Source of the DNA: Pedobacter deserti
Lineage (GTDB): Bacteria; Bacteroidota; Bacteroidia; Sphingobacteriales; Sphingobacteriaceae
NCBI RefSeq assembly: GCF_024436415.1
Contig: NZ_JAFMZQ010000001.1
Span: 1,984,001-2,048,000, forward strand
Length of the DNA: 64,000 nucleotides
Direction: 5' to 3'
Under the pieces are notes generated by a model that was not told the DNA's origin, made no database searches, and was given only the letters and a program-made list of their open reading frames with translations. Below are positions 18,482 through 26,390 of this stretch, in pieces (within the stretch, counting starts at the first letter, position 1; every line of letters starts with the position of its first letter). A program made the position numbers and the translations under genes.

Positions 18482-19762
18482 ATGTATATCTCGGAAGGGC
18501 TGCTGCAGTTTATATGGCAGCACAGATTGATCAGACCCGGGCAACTTTTCTGCGTCGACGGCCGGCAGATTGAGATCCAGAAGCCAGGCATGCTCAACCA
18601 GCACGCTGGGCCCGACTTTAACCATGCCCGCATCGTTATTTCCAATACACTGTGGGTGGGTGACGTAGAAGTTCATACCCGATCGTCCGACTGGCTTTTG
18701 CATCGTCACCATCTAAATGCAGCATACGATCCGGTCATCCTTCATGTCGTCTATGATCACGATATGAATATCTCCCGTCAGGACGGAACTGAGATTCCCG
18801 TTTTATGCCTCAGGGGTTTGTTCGACGAAGCTCTTGGCTATAAATACAAACAGCTGATCGGTGCGGCAAGTAAATTTCCATGCGAGGCGCTGATCGGTCA
18901 GGTTCCCCGGATCGCTATCGAAAGTACATTATCCAGAATGATGGTCACCCGCCTCCAGGAAAAGTCGGCCGAAATTCTGAATACCTTAAAGCGTACAAAG
19001 GGTGATTGGAGTGAGACCTTTTATATTACCCTTGCCAGAAACTTCGGATTTAATGTAAATGCGGCACCATTTGAGCTATTGGCCTGCAGTTTGCCCAGCC
19101 ACATTCTGGCCAGGCATGCCCACCGGCCCCTCGAGATTGAAGCATTGATATTTGGTCAGGCCGGTTTTCTTGATCAATCCTTTTCCGAGGATTATCCGGC
19201 CCGGCTAAGGAGCATGTATGGCTTCTTGAAGACCAAGTATCAGCTCTGCAGTATCGACAAGTCCTTATGGAAATTTTTGAGGATGCGTCCCCATAGTTTT
19301 CCCACCATACGTCTTGCACAATTCTCAGCCTGCATCCGGAAATCAGCCGGTATATTTTCAAAGGTTACTGCCTGCCGCGACTTAAAGACCTTATATAAGT
19401 TGTTCAGCGATCTGCCCGTCTACCCATACTGGCGTACGCACTGCCATTTCGGGAAACCTGCGGCCGAGAGAAGCCTTCAGCCGGGCATAGGCTCTGTTGA
19501 GAACATTGCGATCAACACCTGCTGCTATGTGCTGTTTGCTTTTGGCAAACATACTGGTCAGCCTAAATACATAGACCGTGCACTACACTTTCTCGACGCT
19601 ATTCAGCCCGAAAGCAATGCCATCCTGAAAAAATATGCCGATGCCGGTCTGACGCCAAACAATGCATTTGAATCTCAGGCGTTATTACAATTAAATAAAT
19701 ACTACTGCAAACAAAAGAAATGTTTAAATTGTGGTATTGGAATAAAGATATTAAAGCAATAG
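18482..19762 (+). CDS. DUF2851 family protein
   Basis: 426-residue protein of the DUF2851 family, found mainly in Bacteroidota, function unknown. Recognised by the N-terminal ISEGLLQFIWQHRLIRPGQL and the conserved block HAGPDFNHARIVI, then WVGDVEVHTRSSDWLLHRH and VILHVVYDHD. The conserved D-F...E-H...H...H pattern in the first 110 residues could be a metal or nuclease-like site; that is only a guess. The C-terminus ends in CKQKKCLNCGIG, a possible zinc-binding Cys cluster. The PspC-like gene starts 2 bp after its stop. Confidence 0.8.
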   Translation: MYISEGLLQFIWQHRLIRPGQLFCVDGRQIEIQKPGMLNQHAGPDFNHARIVISNTLWVGDVEVHTRSSDWLLHRHHLNAAYDPVILHVVYDHDMNISRQDGTEIPVLCLRGLFDEALGYKYKQLIGAASKFPCEALIGQVPRIAIESTLSRMMVTRLQEKSAEILNTLKRTKGDWSETFYITLARNFGFNVNAAPFELLACSLPSHILARHAHRPLEIEALIFGQAGFLDQSFSEDYPARLRSMYGFLKTKYQLCSIDKSLWKFLRMRPHSFPTIRLAQFSACIRKSAGIFSKVTACRDLKTLYKLFSDLPVYPYWRTHCHFGKPAAERSLQPGIGSVENIAINTCCYVLFAFGKHTGQPKYIDRALHFLDAIQPESNAILKKYADAGLTPNNAFESQALLQLNKYYCKQKKCLNCGIGIKILKQ

Positions 19763-19764
19763 GC

Positions 19765-19986
19765 ATGTTCCAGAGAATCCTTACGTTTTTCGAAAAGCAA
19801 AGTTTCGGCGTTTGCACAAAGCTTGCCGGTTATTTAGGTATGTCTATAAGTAAGATCAGGCTGTTTTTTATCTACTCCTCTTTCCTTGCCGTGGGCTTTC
19901 CCATTATTTTTTATATCATGGCCGCTATCGTACTTGATGTTAGAAGATATGTGAAAAGGATCAGGCTAAAGGTATGGGATATTTAA
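19765..19986 (+). CDS. PspC domain small membrane protein
   Basis: 73-residue protein with the PspC core FGVCTKLAGYLGMSISKIRL followed by one long hydrophobic helix (about residues 37-60). PspC in E. coli is an inner-membrane part of the phage-shock response, but stand-alone short PspC proteins are widespread and mostly unstudied. I place the start at the ATG 2 bp after the DUF2851 stop; an upstream ATG at 19720 would overlap that gene by 43 bp. Probably translated from the DUF2851 transcript, which ends at the terminator just downstream. Confidence 0.8.
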   Translation: MFQRILTFFEKQSFGVCTKLAGYLGMSISKIRLFFIYSSFLAVGFPIIFYIMAAIVLDVRRYVKRIRLKVWDI

Positions 19987-19997
19987 CACCTGTAAAT

Positions 19998-20032
19998 AAA
20001 AGCCCGCTTAACATCCATTAAGCGGGCTTTTT
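19998..20032 (+). terminator. Terminator after the DUF2851-PspC pair
   Basis: Perfect 14-bp stem, AAAAGCCCGCTTAA (19998-20011) with TTAAGCGGGCTTTT (20018-20031), and a 6-nt loop. The complementary A and T runs would let it work on both strands. Confidence 0.88.
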
Positions 20033-20148
20033 ACCTAAAACAAAACTATATCTAAAATTCAAAAACTTTGTGTGTTTTGTTTATATGACTGGCATCGTAT
20101 GCTAAGGTTTAAAGGACTTATTCAGGTTTTTAATTTATTTTTATAAAG

Positions 20149-20179
20149 TTGCTTGGCTTGAACAGTTTATCTAAGTTTG
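20149..20179 (+). promoter_or_regulatory. Candidate ftsK promoter
   Basis: TTG at 20149-20151, a 20-nt spacer, and TAAGTTTG at 20172-20179, a full match to the Bacteroidota -7 consensus. It lies 25 nt in front of the ftsK ATG. The rest of the gap between the terminator and this site is AT-rich and shows nothing else. Confidence 0.5.
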
Positions 20180-20204
20180 TTGATTATTTATTTTCAGTCC
20201 AAAA

Positions 20205-22760
20205 ATGGCGGTAAGAGGAAACCAGTTTAAGTCTAATTCATTTAAAAATGAGGCTGTTGACAAGCAAAGCGTGCGGTCGGGCGGCACCCGAAGGACAACG
20301 GAAAAAAGGGATATTTTGCCTACGCTCGACCTCCAGGACGGAAGGCTGGTAAAAATAATCGGGCTGGTATTTATTATATTTTCCCTTTACTTTCTCATCG
20401 CATTTACTTCCTACCTGTTTACCTGGCAAGACGATCATAGTTATGTGATTGATGCAAACGGCGGCTGGGGCAACCTTTTCAAAACCTATGAAGAACTGCA
20501 GAACGTAAATATCAATCCGGATGTGCAAAACTGGCTGGGCAAACTTGGTGCCCTGCTGGCCCATCAGTTCATTTATGAATGGTTTGGCCTGGCTTCGTTC
20601 CTGTTCATCATGATTTTCTTTGTGATCGGATACCGCCTTTTGTTTAAGGTAAAGATCTTTGCCATCGAAAAGATGCTCGCCTACAGCCTTTTCTTTTTGA
20701 TTTTCATTTCACTGACCCTCGGTTTTTTGCACGCTTTCATGAGCAATACGCCACATTTTGTGGAAGGGGAGTTTGGTTACTGGGCCAACAAGCTGCTTGT
20801 TGCGCAGATTGGCACAGCGGGCGTGGGCGGACTGATCATCTTTCTGGCACTCACAGTTTTGATTATCGCTTATAACATCGATTTTAAATTGCCGGAGCGG
20901 AAATTGGAGCCCAAAGCGGATGAGATGGTCCCTGACGTTCCCGAACACGTTGAGTTGGAAAACGAAATCAGATCGGAGCCTGTAGAATTTACACTGAACG
21001 ACCGCCTGGGCAGTCAGCGTAAAAAGGAACAGAACGTCGTGATCGCTCCCTCAAGGTTTGAGCCGGAACGGGAACCGGAACTTGAGCCTGATGCAGTGCT
21101 ACCGGCAGCAGTGGCGCCTGCAGTGCCTTTACCAGTTGAAGTTAACCTGCCTGTTGCCGAAACCCTGGTTAAAGCAGAGCCGGAACTCACGGTAGAAAAA
21201 ACCGAGGAGGAGAAGAAATCTGAGGAACTTATCGAACAGTTCGGACACTACGATCCGACCTTAGACCTGGCCAGCTACAGGTATCCCCATCTGGATCTCC
21301 TGGAAAACTACGGCTCCAACAAAATCTCTGTAAACGCAGACGAGCTTGAAGCCAATAAAAACAAGATCGTAGAAACACTCAATCATTATAATATTGAGAT
21401 CGATAAAATCAAGGCAACGATAGGGCCTACCGTTACGCTGTATGAGATTATCCCTGCACCAGGTGTCAGAATTTCAAAGATCAAGAACCTGGAAGACGAT
21501 ATTGCACTAAGTCTGGCCGCCCTTGGTATCCGTATCATTGCGCCAATGCCCGGAAAGGGCACCATAGGTATCGAAGTGCCCAACCTTCATCCGGAGATGG
21601 TTTCGATGCGCAGCATACTGGCCACGGAGAAATTCCAGCAGACCGCTATGGACCTGCCTATTGCCTTGGGTAAAACGATATCAAACGAGGTCTACATTGC
21701 CGACCTGTCTAAGATGCCTCACCTGCTTGTCGCCGGAGCCACAGGTCAGGGTAAATCCGTTGGTATCAACTCTATTTTGGTATCCCTGCTTTACAAAAAA
21801 CATCCATCGCAGCTTAAGCTGGTGCTGGTCGACCCGAAAAAAGTGGAACTTACCTTGTTCAACAAGATCGAGCGGCACTTCCTGGCCAAACTTCCGGGCG
21901 AAGCTGATGCCATTATTACCGATACCAAGAAGGTGATCAACACGCTGAACTCTCTATGCATTGAAATGGATCAGCGTTACGATCTTCTTAAAGATGCACA
22001 GGTAAGGAACCTGAAAGAATACAATGATAAATTTATCAAGCGTAAGCTGAACCCGAACAATTCGCACCGCTTCCTGCCATATATTGTGCTTATCGTCGAC
22101 GAATTTGCCGATCTGATGATGACCGCAGGAAAAGAGGTTGAGACCCCGATCGCCAGGCTTGCGCAGCTTGCCAGGGCGGTAGGTATACACCTTGTTCTGG
22201 CTACGCAAAGACCTTCGGTAAACATTATTACAGGAACGATTAAAGCCAATTTCCCGGCGAGGCTTGCCTTTAGGGTGTTGTCAAAAATAGATTCCAGGAC
22301 GATATTAGATAGCGGGGGGGCCGACCAGCTTATCGGACGGGGAGATATGCTGCTTTCTACGGGCAACGATCTGATCCGCTTACAGTGTGCGTTCGTGGAC
22401 ACCCCTGAGGTAGATCGTATTTCAGATTTTATCGGCGTACAGCGTGGCTATCCTGAAGCATATCAATTGCCGGAGTACATAGACGAAGCGGCAGAATCCG
22501 CCAAACTCGATTTTGATCCCAATGACCGGGATGGGATGTTTGAAGATGCAGCAAGACTGATCGTGATGCATCAGCAGGGCTCTACCTCCCTCATACAGCG
22601 CAAGCTTAAACTCGGCTATAACCGGGCAGGTCGTATCATCGATCAGCTTGAAGCGGCAGGCATCGTTGGCCCGTTTGAGGGAAGTAAGGCGCGCGAAGTA
22701 CTGATTCCTGACGAATACGCTTTGGAACAGTTCTTGAATGACCTGGATAATAATAAATAA
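20205..22760 (+). CDS. ftsK: DNA translocase FtsK
   Basis: Septum-anchored DNA pump that clears chromosome termini and resolves dimers during division. Four hydrophobic segments lie between about residues 45 and 230. Then comes a Pro/Glu-rich linker of some 120 residues (EPEREPELEPDAV). The motor starts near 355, with Walker A GATGQGKSVG near 507 and Walker B IVLIVDEFADLMM near 630. The C-terminal gamma domain, a winged helix that reads polar KOPS-type DNA motifs, is RKLKLGYNRAGRIIDQLEAA near 805. 851 residues is in the normal Bacteroidota range. The LolA-like gene follows after 10 bp. Confidence 0.96.
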   Translation: MAVRGNQFKSNSFKNEAVDKQSVRSGGTRRTTEKRDILPTLDLQDGRLVKIIGLVFIIFSLYFLIAFTSYLFTWQDDHSYVIDANGGWGNLFKTYEELQNVNINPDVQNWLGKLGALLAHQFIYEWFGLASFLFIMIFFVIGYRLLFKVKIFAIEKMLAYSLFFLIFISLTLGFLHAFMSNTPHFVEGEFGYWANKLLVAQIGTAGVGGLIIFLALTVLIIAYNIDFKLPERKLEPKADEMVPDVPEHVELENEIRSEPVEFTLNDRLGSQRKKEQNVVIAPSRFEPEREPELEPDAVLPAAVAPAVPLPVEVNLPVAETLVKAEPELTVEKTEEEKKSEELIEQFGHYDPTLDLASYRYPHLDLLENYGSNKISVNADELEANKNKIVETLNHYNIEIDKIKATIGPTVTLYEIIPAPGVRISKIKNLEDDIALSLAALGIRIIAPMPGKGTIGIEVPNLHPEMVSMRSILATEKFQQTAMDLPIALGKTISNEVYIADLSKMPHLLVAGATGQGKSVGINSILVSLLYKKHPSQLKLVLVDPKKVELTLFNKIERHFLAKLPGEADAIITDTKKVINTLNSLCIEMDQRYDLLKDAQVRNLKEYNDKFIKRKLNPNNSHRFLPYIVLIVDEFADLMMTAGKEVETPIARLAQLARAVGIHLVLATQRPSVNIITGTIKANFPARLAFRVLSKIDSRTILDSGGADQLIGRGDMLLSTGNDLIRLQCAFVDTPEVDRISDFIGVQRGYPEAYQLPEYIDEAAESAKLDFDPNDRDGMFEDAARLIVMHQQGSTSLIQRKLKLGYNRAGRIIDQLEAAGIVGPFEGSKAREVLIPDEYALEQFLNDLDNNK

Positions 22761-22770
22761 AGGAGAAAAG

Positions 22771-23427
22771 ATGAGAAGGACCTTATTATTGATGTCGACC
22801 GCAGTTGCGATGATGGCCTCCGTGGCTGTCTACGGCCAAAATGATGCTAAAGCAAAGGCTATACTAGACCAGGTAAGCAAAAAATACCGCTCGTACGATG
22901 TGGTGAAAAGTGATTTCACATTCACCATGGATAATCCCCAGTCTAAAACCAGGGAATCACAGCAAGGCACACTCTATGTGCGCGCCAAAACCAATAAATA
23001 CCGCATCGAAATGACCAGTCAGCACCTGATCAGTGATGGTAAAAGTCAGTGGACCTATTTGAAGGATGATAAAGAGGTACAGATTGTGGAGGCCGACCAA
23101 AGTGCAGACGCCTTAAACCCGGCAAAGATGTTTACCATTTATGAGCGCGGTTTTAAATACACTTACACCGGCGAAAGCAAGTCGGCCGGCAAAGTATATC
23201 AAACGATAGATCTGGCGCCAATAGACACAAAAAAAGCTTACTTCAAGATCCGGCTCAGTATAGATAAAGTCGCAAAACGTATTGCTAACGTCCTGATCTT
23301 CGATAAGAACGGCAACAAGTATAATTATAACATCAAAACATTTGTCCCCAATGTTAAAGTGCCCGAAAGTACATTCACTTTCGACGCCAAGAAATATCCG
23401 GGCGTGGAAGTTGTTGATCTGAGATAA
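22771..23427 (+). CDS. LolA-like outer-membrane lipoprotein carrier protein
   Basis: Periplasmic carrier that moves lipoproteins from the inner to the outer membrane, or a related LolA-fold protein. Signal peptide at residues 1-24 (LLLMSTAVAMMASVAVYGQ, cut before Asn or Asp). The mature part has the LolA pattern of an amphipathic first helix (ILDQVSKKYRSYD) and an antiparallel sheet (FTFTMDNP, GTLYVRAKTNKYRIEM, DGKSQWTYLKDDKEVQI). The ATG at 22771 follows an AGGAG with good spacing and is preferred to an upstream start inside ftsK. ftsK next to a lolA-like gene is a common order in bacteria. 218 residues. Confidence 0.88.
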   Translation: MRRTLLLMSTAVAMMASVAVYGQNDAKAKAILDQVSKKYRSYDVVKSDFTFTMDNPQSKTRESQQGTLYVRAKTNKYRIEMTSQHLISDGKSQWTYLKDDKEVQIVEADQSADALNPAKMFTIYERGFKYTYTGESKSAGKVYQTIDLAPIDTKKAYFKIRLSIDKVAKRIANVLIFDKNGNKYNYNIKTFVPNVKVPESTFTFDAKKYPGVEVVDLR

Positions 23428-23478
23428 ATATATTTCGGCAATTTTTTCTATGTTTGAGCGCTAAGCAGATCATTTGTT

Positions 23479-24243
23479 TTGAAAATCACTATTCTAGGAT
23501 CCGGAACTTCCCAAGGCATTCCCGTTATCACCTGCAACTGCGCCGTATGCCAGTCGGACGACGCCCGGGATAAACGCCTACGTGTTTCGGTGCTTATAGA
23601 AACCGGCGATAAGACCATAGTGATAGATAGCGGCCCCGATTTCAGATACCAGATGCTGCGGGCAAATGTAAAAGATCTTGACGCGATCATTTACACCCAT
23701 GAGCATCGCGACCATGTAGCCGGACTCGACGATATCAGGCCGTTCAACTATCTGTTGAAGAAGGATATTGATATCTATGCAACAACACAGGTTCAGGACA
23801 ATCTGAAACGGGAGTTCTCCTACATATTCTCAGAAATACGATATCCCGGACTGCCTCAGTTAACCCTGCATACCATAGACGCAGCGCCGTTCCATATCGG
23901 GCAAACCGAAATCACGCCGCTTGAAATTATGCATTACAAGCTTCCCATTCTGGGCTTCAAGATCAAAGACTTCGTCTATATCACCGATGCAAAGACGATA
24001 TCCGATGCAACTCTGGAAAAGATCCGGGGCTGCAATGTATTGGTTTTGAATGCCTTGCAAAAGGAAGATCATATCTCACACTTTACTTTAGAAGAAGCCA
24101 TTGCTTTTGCTAAGAAAGTAGGGGCCGAGACCACCTATTTTACGCATATCAGCCACAATATGGGTCTTCATGCCCAGGTAGAGCAGGAATTGCCAGAAAA
24201 TATGAAATTAGCTTATGATGGCTTGACATTATCTTGTGAATAA
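23479..24243 (+). CDS. MBL-fold metal-dependent hydrolase (PhnP/RNase Z-like)
   Basis: Metallo-beta-lactamase-fold hydrolase of 254 residues. It starts ILGSGTSQGIPVITCNCAVC, with the Cys-x-Cys-x2-Cys that binds a structural zinc in PhnP-like phosphodiesterases, and has the two-metal motif THEHRDHVAGLDDI near residue 74. YITDAKTI and FTHISHNMG supply the later metal ligands. The likely substrate is a cyclic phosphodiester, but nothing here fixes it. The only in-frame start after the upstream stop is a TTG at 23479, which fits where the homologous sequence begins. Its last bases overlap the tRNA-Leu(GAG) promoter. Confidence 0.85.
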   Translation: MKITILGSGTSQGIPVITCNCAVCQSDDARDKRLRVSVLIETGDKTIVIDSGPDFRYQMLRANVKDLDAIIYTHEHRDHVAGLDDIRPFNYLLKKDIDIYATTQVQDNLKREFSYIFSEIRYPGLPQLTLHTIDAAPFHIGQTEITPLEIMHYKLPILGFKIKDFVYITDAKTISDATLEKIRGCNVLVLNALQKEDHISHFTLEEAIAFAKKVGAETTYFTHISHNMGLHAQVEQELPENMKLAYDGLTLSCE

Positions 24244-24254
24244 GTATATATTTG
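24222..24254 (+). promoter_or_regulatory. Promoter of tRNA-Leu(GAG)
   Basis: TATATTTG at 24247-24254 matches TAnnTTTG exactly. CTTGACA begins at 24222, giving 21 nt between TTG and the -7 box. The promoter lies across the end of the MBL gene, and transcription would begin about 5 nt before the tRNA. Confidence 0.65.
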
Positions 24255-24264
24255 CAGGAAATAT

Positions 24265-24347
24265 ACCCGGGTGGCGAAATTGGTAGACGCACCATCTTGA
24301 GGGGGTGGCGCCTTACGGGCGTGGCAGTTCGAATCTGCTTCCGGGTA
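24265..24347 (+). tRNA. tRNA-Leu (anticodon GAG)
   Basis: Acceptor stem ACCCGGG pairs with TCCGGGT (24340-24346, closing with a G-T), discriminator A24347. D-arm with AATTGGTAG, anticodon stem CCATC/GGTGG around loop TTGAGGG with anticodon GAG at 24299-24301, long variable arm, T-loop TTCGAAT. CCA is not encoded. The last 13 bases are also one end of the direct repeat that bounds the island downstream, so the tRNA seems to have served as an integration site. Confidence 0.96.
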
Positions 24348-24348
24348 C
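24335..24348. repeat. attL-like repeat in tRNA-Leu(GAG)
   Basis: CTGCTTCCGGGTAC, covering the T-arm 3' strand, acceptor 3' strand and discriminator of the tRNA plus one base. The exact match to 26300-26313 ends on both sides after 14 bp. Confidence 0.65.
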
Positions 24349-24354
24349 ATCCAA

Positions 24355-24371
24355 CTTATCCAATATTGGAT
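24355..24371. repeat. 17-bp direct repeat, copy 1, with palindromic core
   Basis: CTTATCCAATATTGGAT, containing the perfect 14-bp palindrome ATCCAATATTGGAT. An identical copy is at 26051-26067. The first copy lies 7 bp inside the attL-like repeat. Confidence 0.8.
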
Positions 24372-24400
24372 AGGTTCTCCGAAAATAGTTGTATCGGAAT

Positions 24401-24440
24401 TATAAAAATGCCTTCAGATATATCTGAAGGCATTTTTATA
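24401..24440. terminator. 40-bp perfect palindrome, bidirectional terminator candidate
   Basis: Every base from TATAAAAATGCCTTCAGATA (24401-24420) pairs with the following 20 bases; there is no spacer. As RNA it gives a GC-containing stem (GCCTTCAGA/TCTGAAGGC) flanked by A and T runs on either strand. It could stop transcription from the tRNA and, on the other strand, from the frameshifted gene whose 3' end is 46 bp away. Confidence 0.75.
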
Positions 24441-24485
24441 TTGTCATCTCAATTTTCTTACGATGATATAATATATTATTCTAGG

Positions 24486-24945
24486 CTAACATGGATTAAA
24501 GCTTATGGAGATTTCTGTCAATGAGCGTAGTACTTTGCAAGGATCTATAACTAATTGGAAGTTTAATGTTGTATATAGGTCCTTCATTCCTATTTTTTTA
24601 TTTTTAGTTTTTCGGACAACTCTAATTATGTTTTTACAAGACATTTTCAGGACTATGCTACCATCGTTTGTTTTGTAGGTTTCTGTTATGTCAGATTCCA
24701 TAATGTAACATTCCCTTACTAAGTATTTTGTTAATTTTTTTTTTGTGTTTTGGATTTTTGAATATTCTTTGATTTTTTTCGTTTTCATTGAGGTGTAAAA
24801 TAACTATTTGCTCTAAACCTTCAAAGGGAACATTATTTGCAATCCAATCCTCTGTTATTAAAGATGTGTCTAGTTTAAGTTTAATAAAATAGGGTAATTC
24901 AGAATCGCTTATTGAGGTAGCGGTAGTAGGATTTTTCAAAAGCAT
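24486..24945 (-). pseudogene. Frameshifted gene of unknown function in the island
   Basis: Two overlapping minus-strand frames read as one protein broken by a single frame change. The N-terminal part, from MLLKNPTTATSISDSELPYF through IVILHLNENE, is in one frame. The C-terminal part (ECYIMESDITETYKTNDGS through LTEISISFNPC) is in the frame shifted by one base. Both frames are open between 24691 and 24788, where there are a run of seven T (24773-24779) and a run of ten T (24735-24744), A on the coding strand. One extra base in either run would explain the split. The joined product would be about 150 residues, Lys/Ile-rich, with no domain I recognise. It may be a true pseudogene, a phase-variable gene or a sequencing error. 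Confidence 0.5.
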
Positions 24946-25003
24946 AGATTTGGTTTAATGAATGGTAGTAGCATATTTGGTTGCTGCAATTTAGGTTTTT
25001 TTG

Positions 25004-25996
25004 CTAATTGTTAACGTTAATCAAGTTGACAATCACCTTTACCATCATTTCTTTTTCTTCAGATTTGCTTTCAGCAATCATTAGGGTCAGTGCAACCAGT
25101 GCATTATCTGCAATGCGTTTAGAACCATCCGATTTATATAGGATGTCATTTTTATCAAGAAACCAAACAAAAAGGTAAGCGGCAATCCGTTTATTACCAT
25201 CCGAGAAAGAATGGTTTTTAACTACAAAGTACAGCAAGTTTGCAGCCTTTTCTTCTACGCTTGGATATAAATCTATACCGCCAAATGTTTGATATATGGC
25301 AGCGATAGAACCTTTGAAGGATTGATCTTTTTCATTTCCAAATAGAGAACTTCCTCCGAATTTTTCTTTTAGGTCTGTTATAGCTTGCTTTGCTTCTATG
25401 TAGTCTATTATAAATAAGTCAATTGCGGTTGTCCCCTCAATTTTCAACTGTTGATGATCATACTTATCCAAGATATCCAATGCATAAGCGTAATCAGTCA
25501 CTACTCTTAGCAAGCCTGTCGCTTCATCAGAATTCAGCTCCTTATTTGCTAAAACACTGCTTAATAAGTTGACCGTACTTTTAAGTTCGTTCAGATGTTT
25601 TTGCTGTTCTTTGAGCCGTTTCTGGTCGATAGCATAACCTTTTAAGAGATACTCCTTCAAAACGTTACTCGCCCAAATTCGAAATTGAGTGCCTTGCTTT
25701 GAATTTACCCTATAACCTATCGAGATTATAACATCGAGATTATAATATTCAATTGTTCTTTCTACTATTCTATTTCCCTCTTTTTGAACTGTTGCTTTTT
25801 TTGCAACAGTTGCTTCTTGCTTCAATTCTTCTTCCTTGTATATGTTATTTAGATGCCTGGAAATCGTTGATTTGTTTTTGTAAAATAGATCTGAAATCTG
25901 ATTTAAAGTTAGCCATACAGTGTCATTCTCAATCTTTACATCAATAGCGGTTTTGCCGTTCTCTATCTGATAAATAATAATTTGATCCTTAGCCAT
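25004..25996 (-). CDS. RhuM-type N-terminal domain fused to a Fic/Doc domain
   Basis: 330-residue protein. Residues about 1-150 match the virulence-RhuM domain, a DNA-binding-like module (VWLTLNQISDLFYKNKSTIS, then TIEYYNLDVIISIGYRVNSK and FRIWASNVLKEYLLKGYAI). The C-terminal half is a Fic/Doc fold with HSFSDGNKRIAAYLFVWFL near residue 265: the catalytic His and the Asp-Gly-Asn are present, with Lys after Asn as in Doc proteins. Fic domains usually AMPylate and Doc phosphorylates a target; the target here is unknown. I start at the ATG at 25996 and not the TTG two codons upstream. AT-rich like the rest of the island, no antitoxin-like partner recognised. Confidence 0.85.
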   Translation of the reverse strand: MAKDQIIIYQIENGKTAIDVKIENDTVWLTLNQISDLFYKNKSTISRHLNNIYKEEELKQEATVAKKATVQKEGNRIVERTIEYYNLDVIISIGYRVNSKQGTQFRIWASNVLKEYLLKGYAIDQKRLKEQQKHLNELKSTVNLLSSVLANKELNSDEATGLLRVVTDYAYALDILDKYDHQQLKIEGTTAIDLFIIDYIEAKQAITDLKEKFGGSSLFGNEKDQSFKGSIAAIYQTFGGIDLYPSVEEKAANLLYFVVKNHSFSDGNKRIAAYLFVWFLDKNDILYKSDGSKRIADNALVALTLMIAESKSEEKEMMVKVIVNLINVNN

Positions 25997-26050
25997 CTCC
26001 AATAGATTTAGTGCTAACGTATGTATAAATTATGAAAAATAGGTAATCAT

Positions 26051-26067
26051 CTTATCCAATATTGGAT
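26051..26067. repeat. 17-bp direct repeat, copy 2, with palindromic core
   Basis: CTTATCCAATATTGGAT, identical to 24355-24371. It lies about 55 bp upstream of the RhuM-Fic start codon, so besides being an island end it could be an operator for that gene. Confidence 0.8.
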
Positions 26068-26299
26068 CACGCGTGTTTAGAAATCATTGATTGCTGAAAG
26101 CAAAAGGCCGATTATTGTTTTTCAAAAGTATTTGCTTACCAATGCGCAAATTTTCTAGTTCTATATTATGGGATATACGGGTGCGCAAAAACTAATTTAT
26201 AAATTCCATACTCACAACTTATATAAAACCTTTGCCTTTCAAGTCTTGAATAATTGGATCTAGAATCATGCAGAAGCGTTTTAAATGTTCAAAGTACTC
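26068..26299. other. AT-rich noncoding stretch inside the island
   Basis: Part of a 390-bp gap without a gene. It is AT-rich, with no open frame of note, no tRNA, no strong hairpin and no integrase fragment that I can read. The gap holds the second copies of the 17-bp and 14-bp repeats. Confidence 0.5.
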
Positions 26300-26313
26300 C
26301 TGCTTCCGGGTAC
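26300..26313. repeat. attR-like repeat
   Basis: CTGCTTCCGGGTAC, an exact copy of the 3' end of tRNA-Leu(GAG). The flanking bases differ from those at the tRNA on both sides, and no other part of a tRNA is present here. Confidence 0.65.
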
Positions 26314-26390
26314 GCAAGGAGATTGATCGTTTTTAGAAAGGTCTTATCCGCCTATAGCTTTACAGTTTTTGGATTAACCATTCACTGTCA

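Larger units (their letters stand above)
24335..26313. mobile_element. Small tRNA-Leu-bounded genomic island (remnant)
   Basis: A 14-bp direct repeat, CTGCTTCCGGGTAC, occurs at the 3' end of tRNA-Leu(GAG) (24335-24348) and again at 26300-26313. This is the arrangement left when a tyrosine recombinase inserts an element into a tRNA 3' end. The enclosed 1.95 kb is visibly AT-richer than its surroundings, contains two minus-strand genes (one RhuM-Fic, one frameshifted) and no integrase or excisionase, so it is a remnant or was mobilised in trans. A second repeat pair lies just inside. The repeat is seen; integration is inferred. Confidence 0.65.

Noticed and set aside
24252..24524. Plus-strand frame of 90 codons across tRNA-Leu(GAG)
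   Set aside because: It runs through the tRNA and the 40-bp palindrome and has no family resemblance.
24335..26313. Complete integrative element with its own integrase
   Set aside because: No tyrosine or serine recombinase, excisionase or mobilisation gene can be read between the repeats; called a remnant instead.
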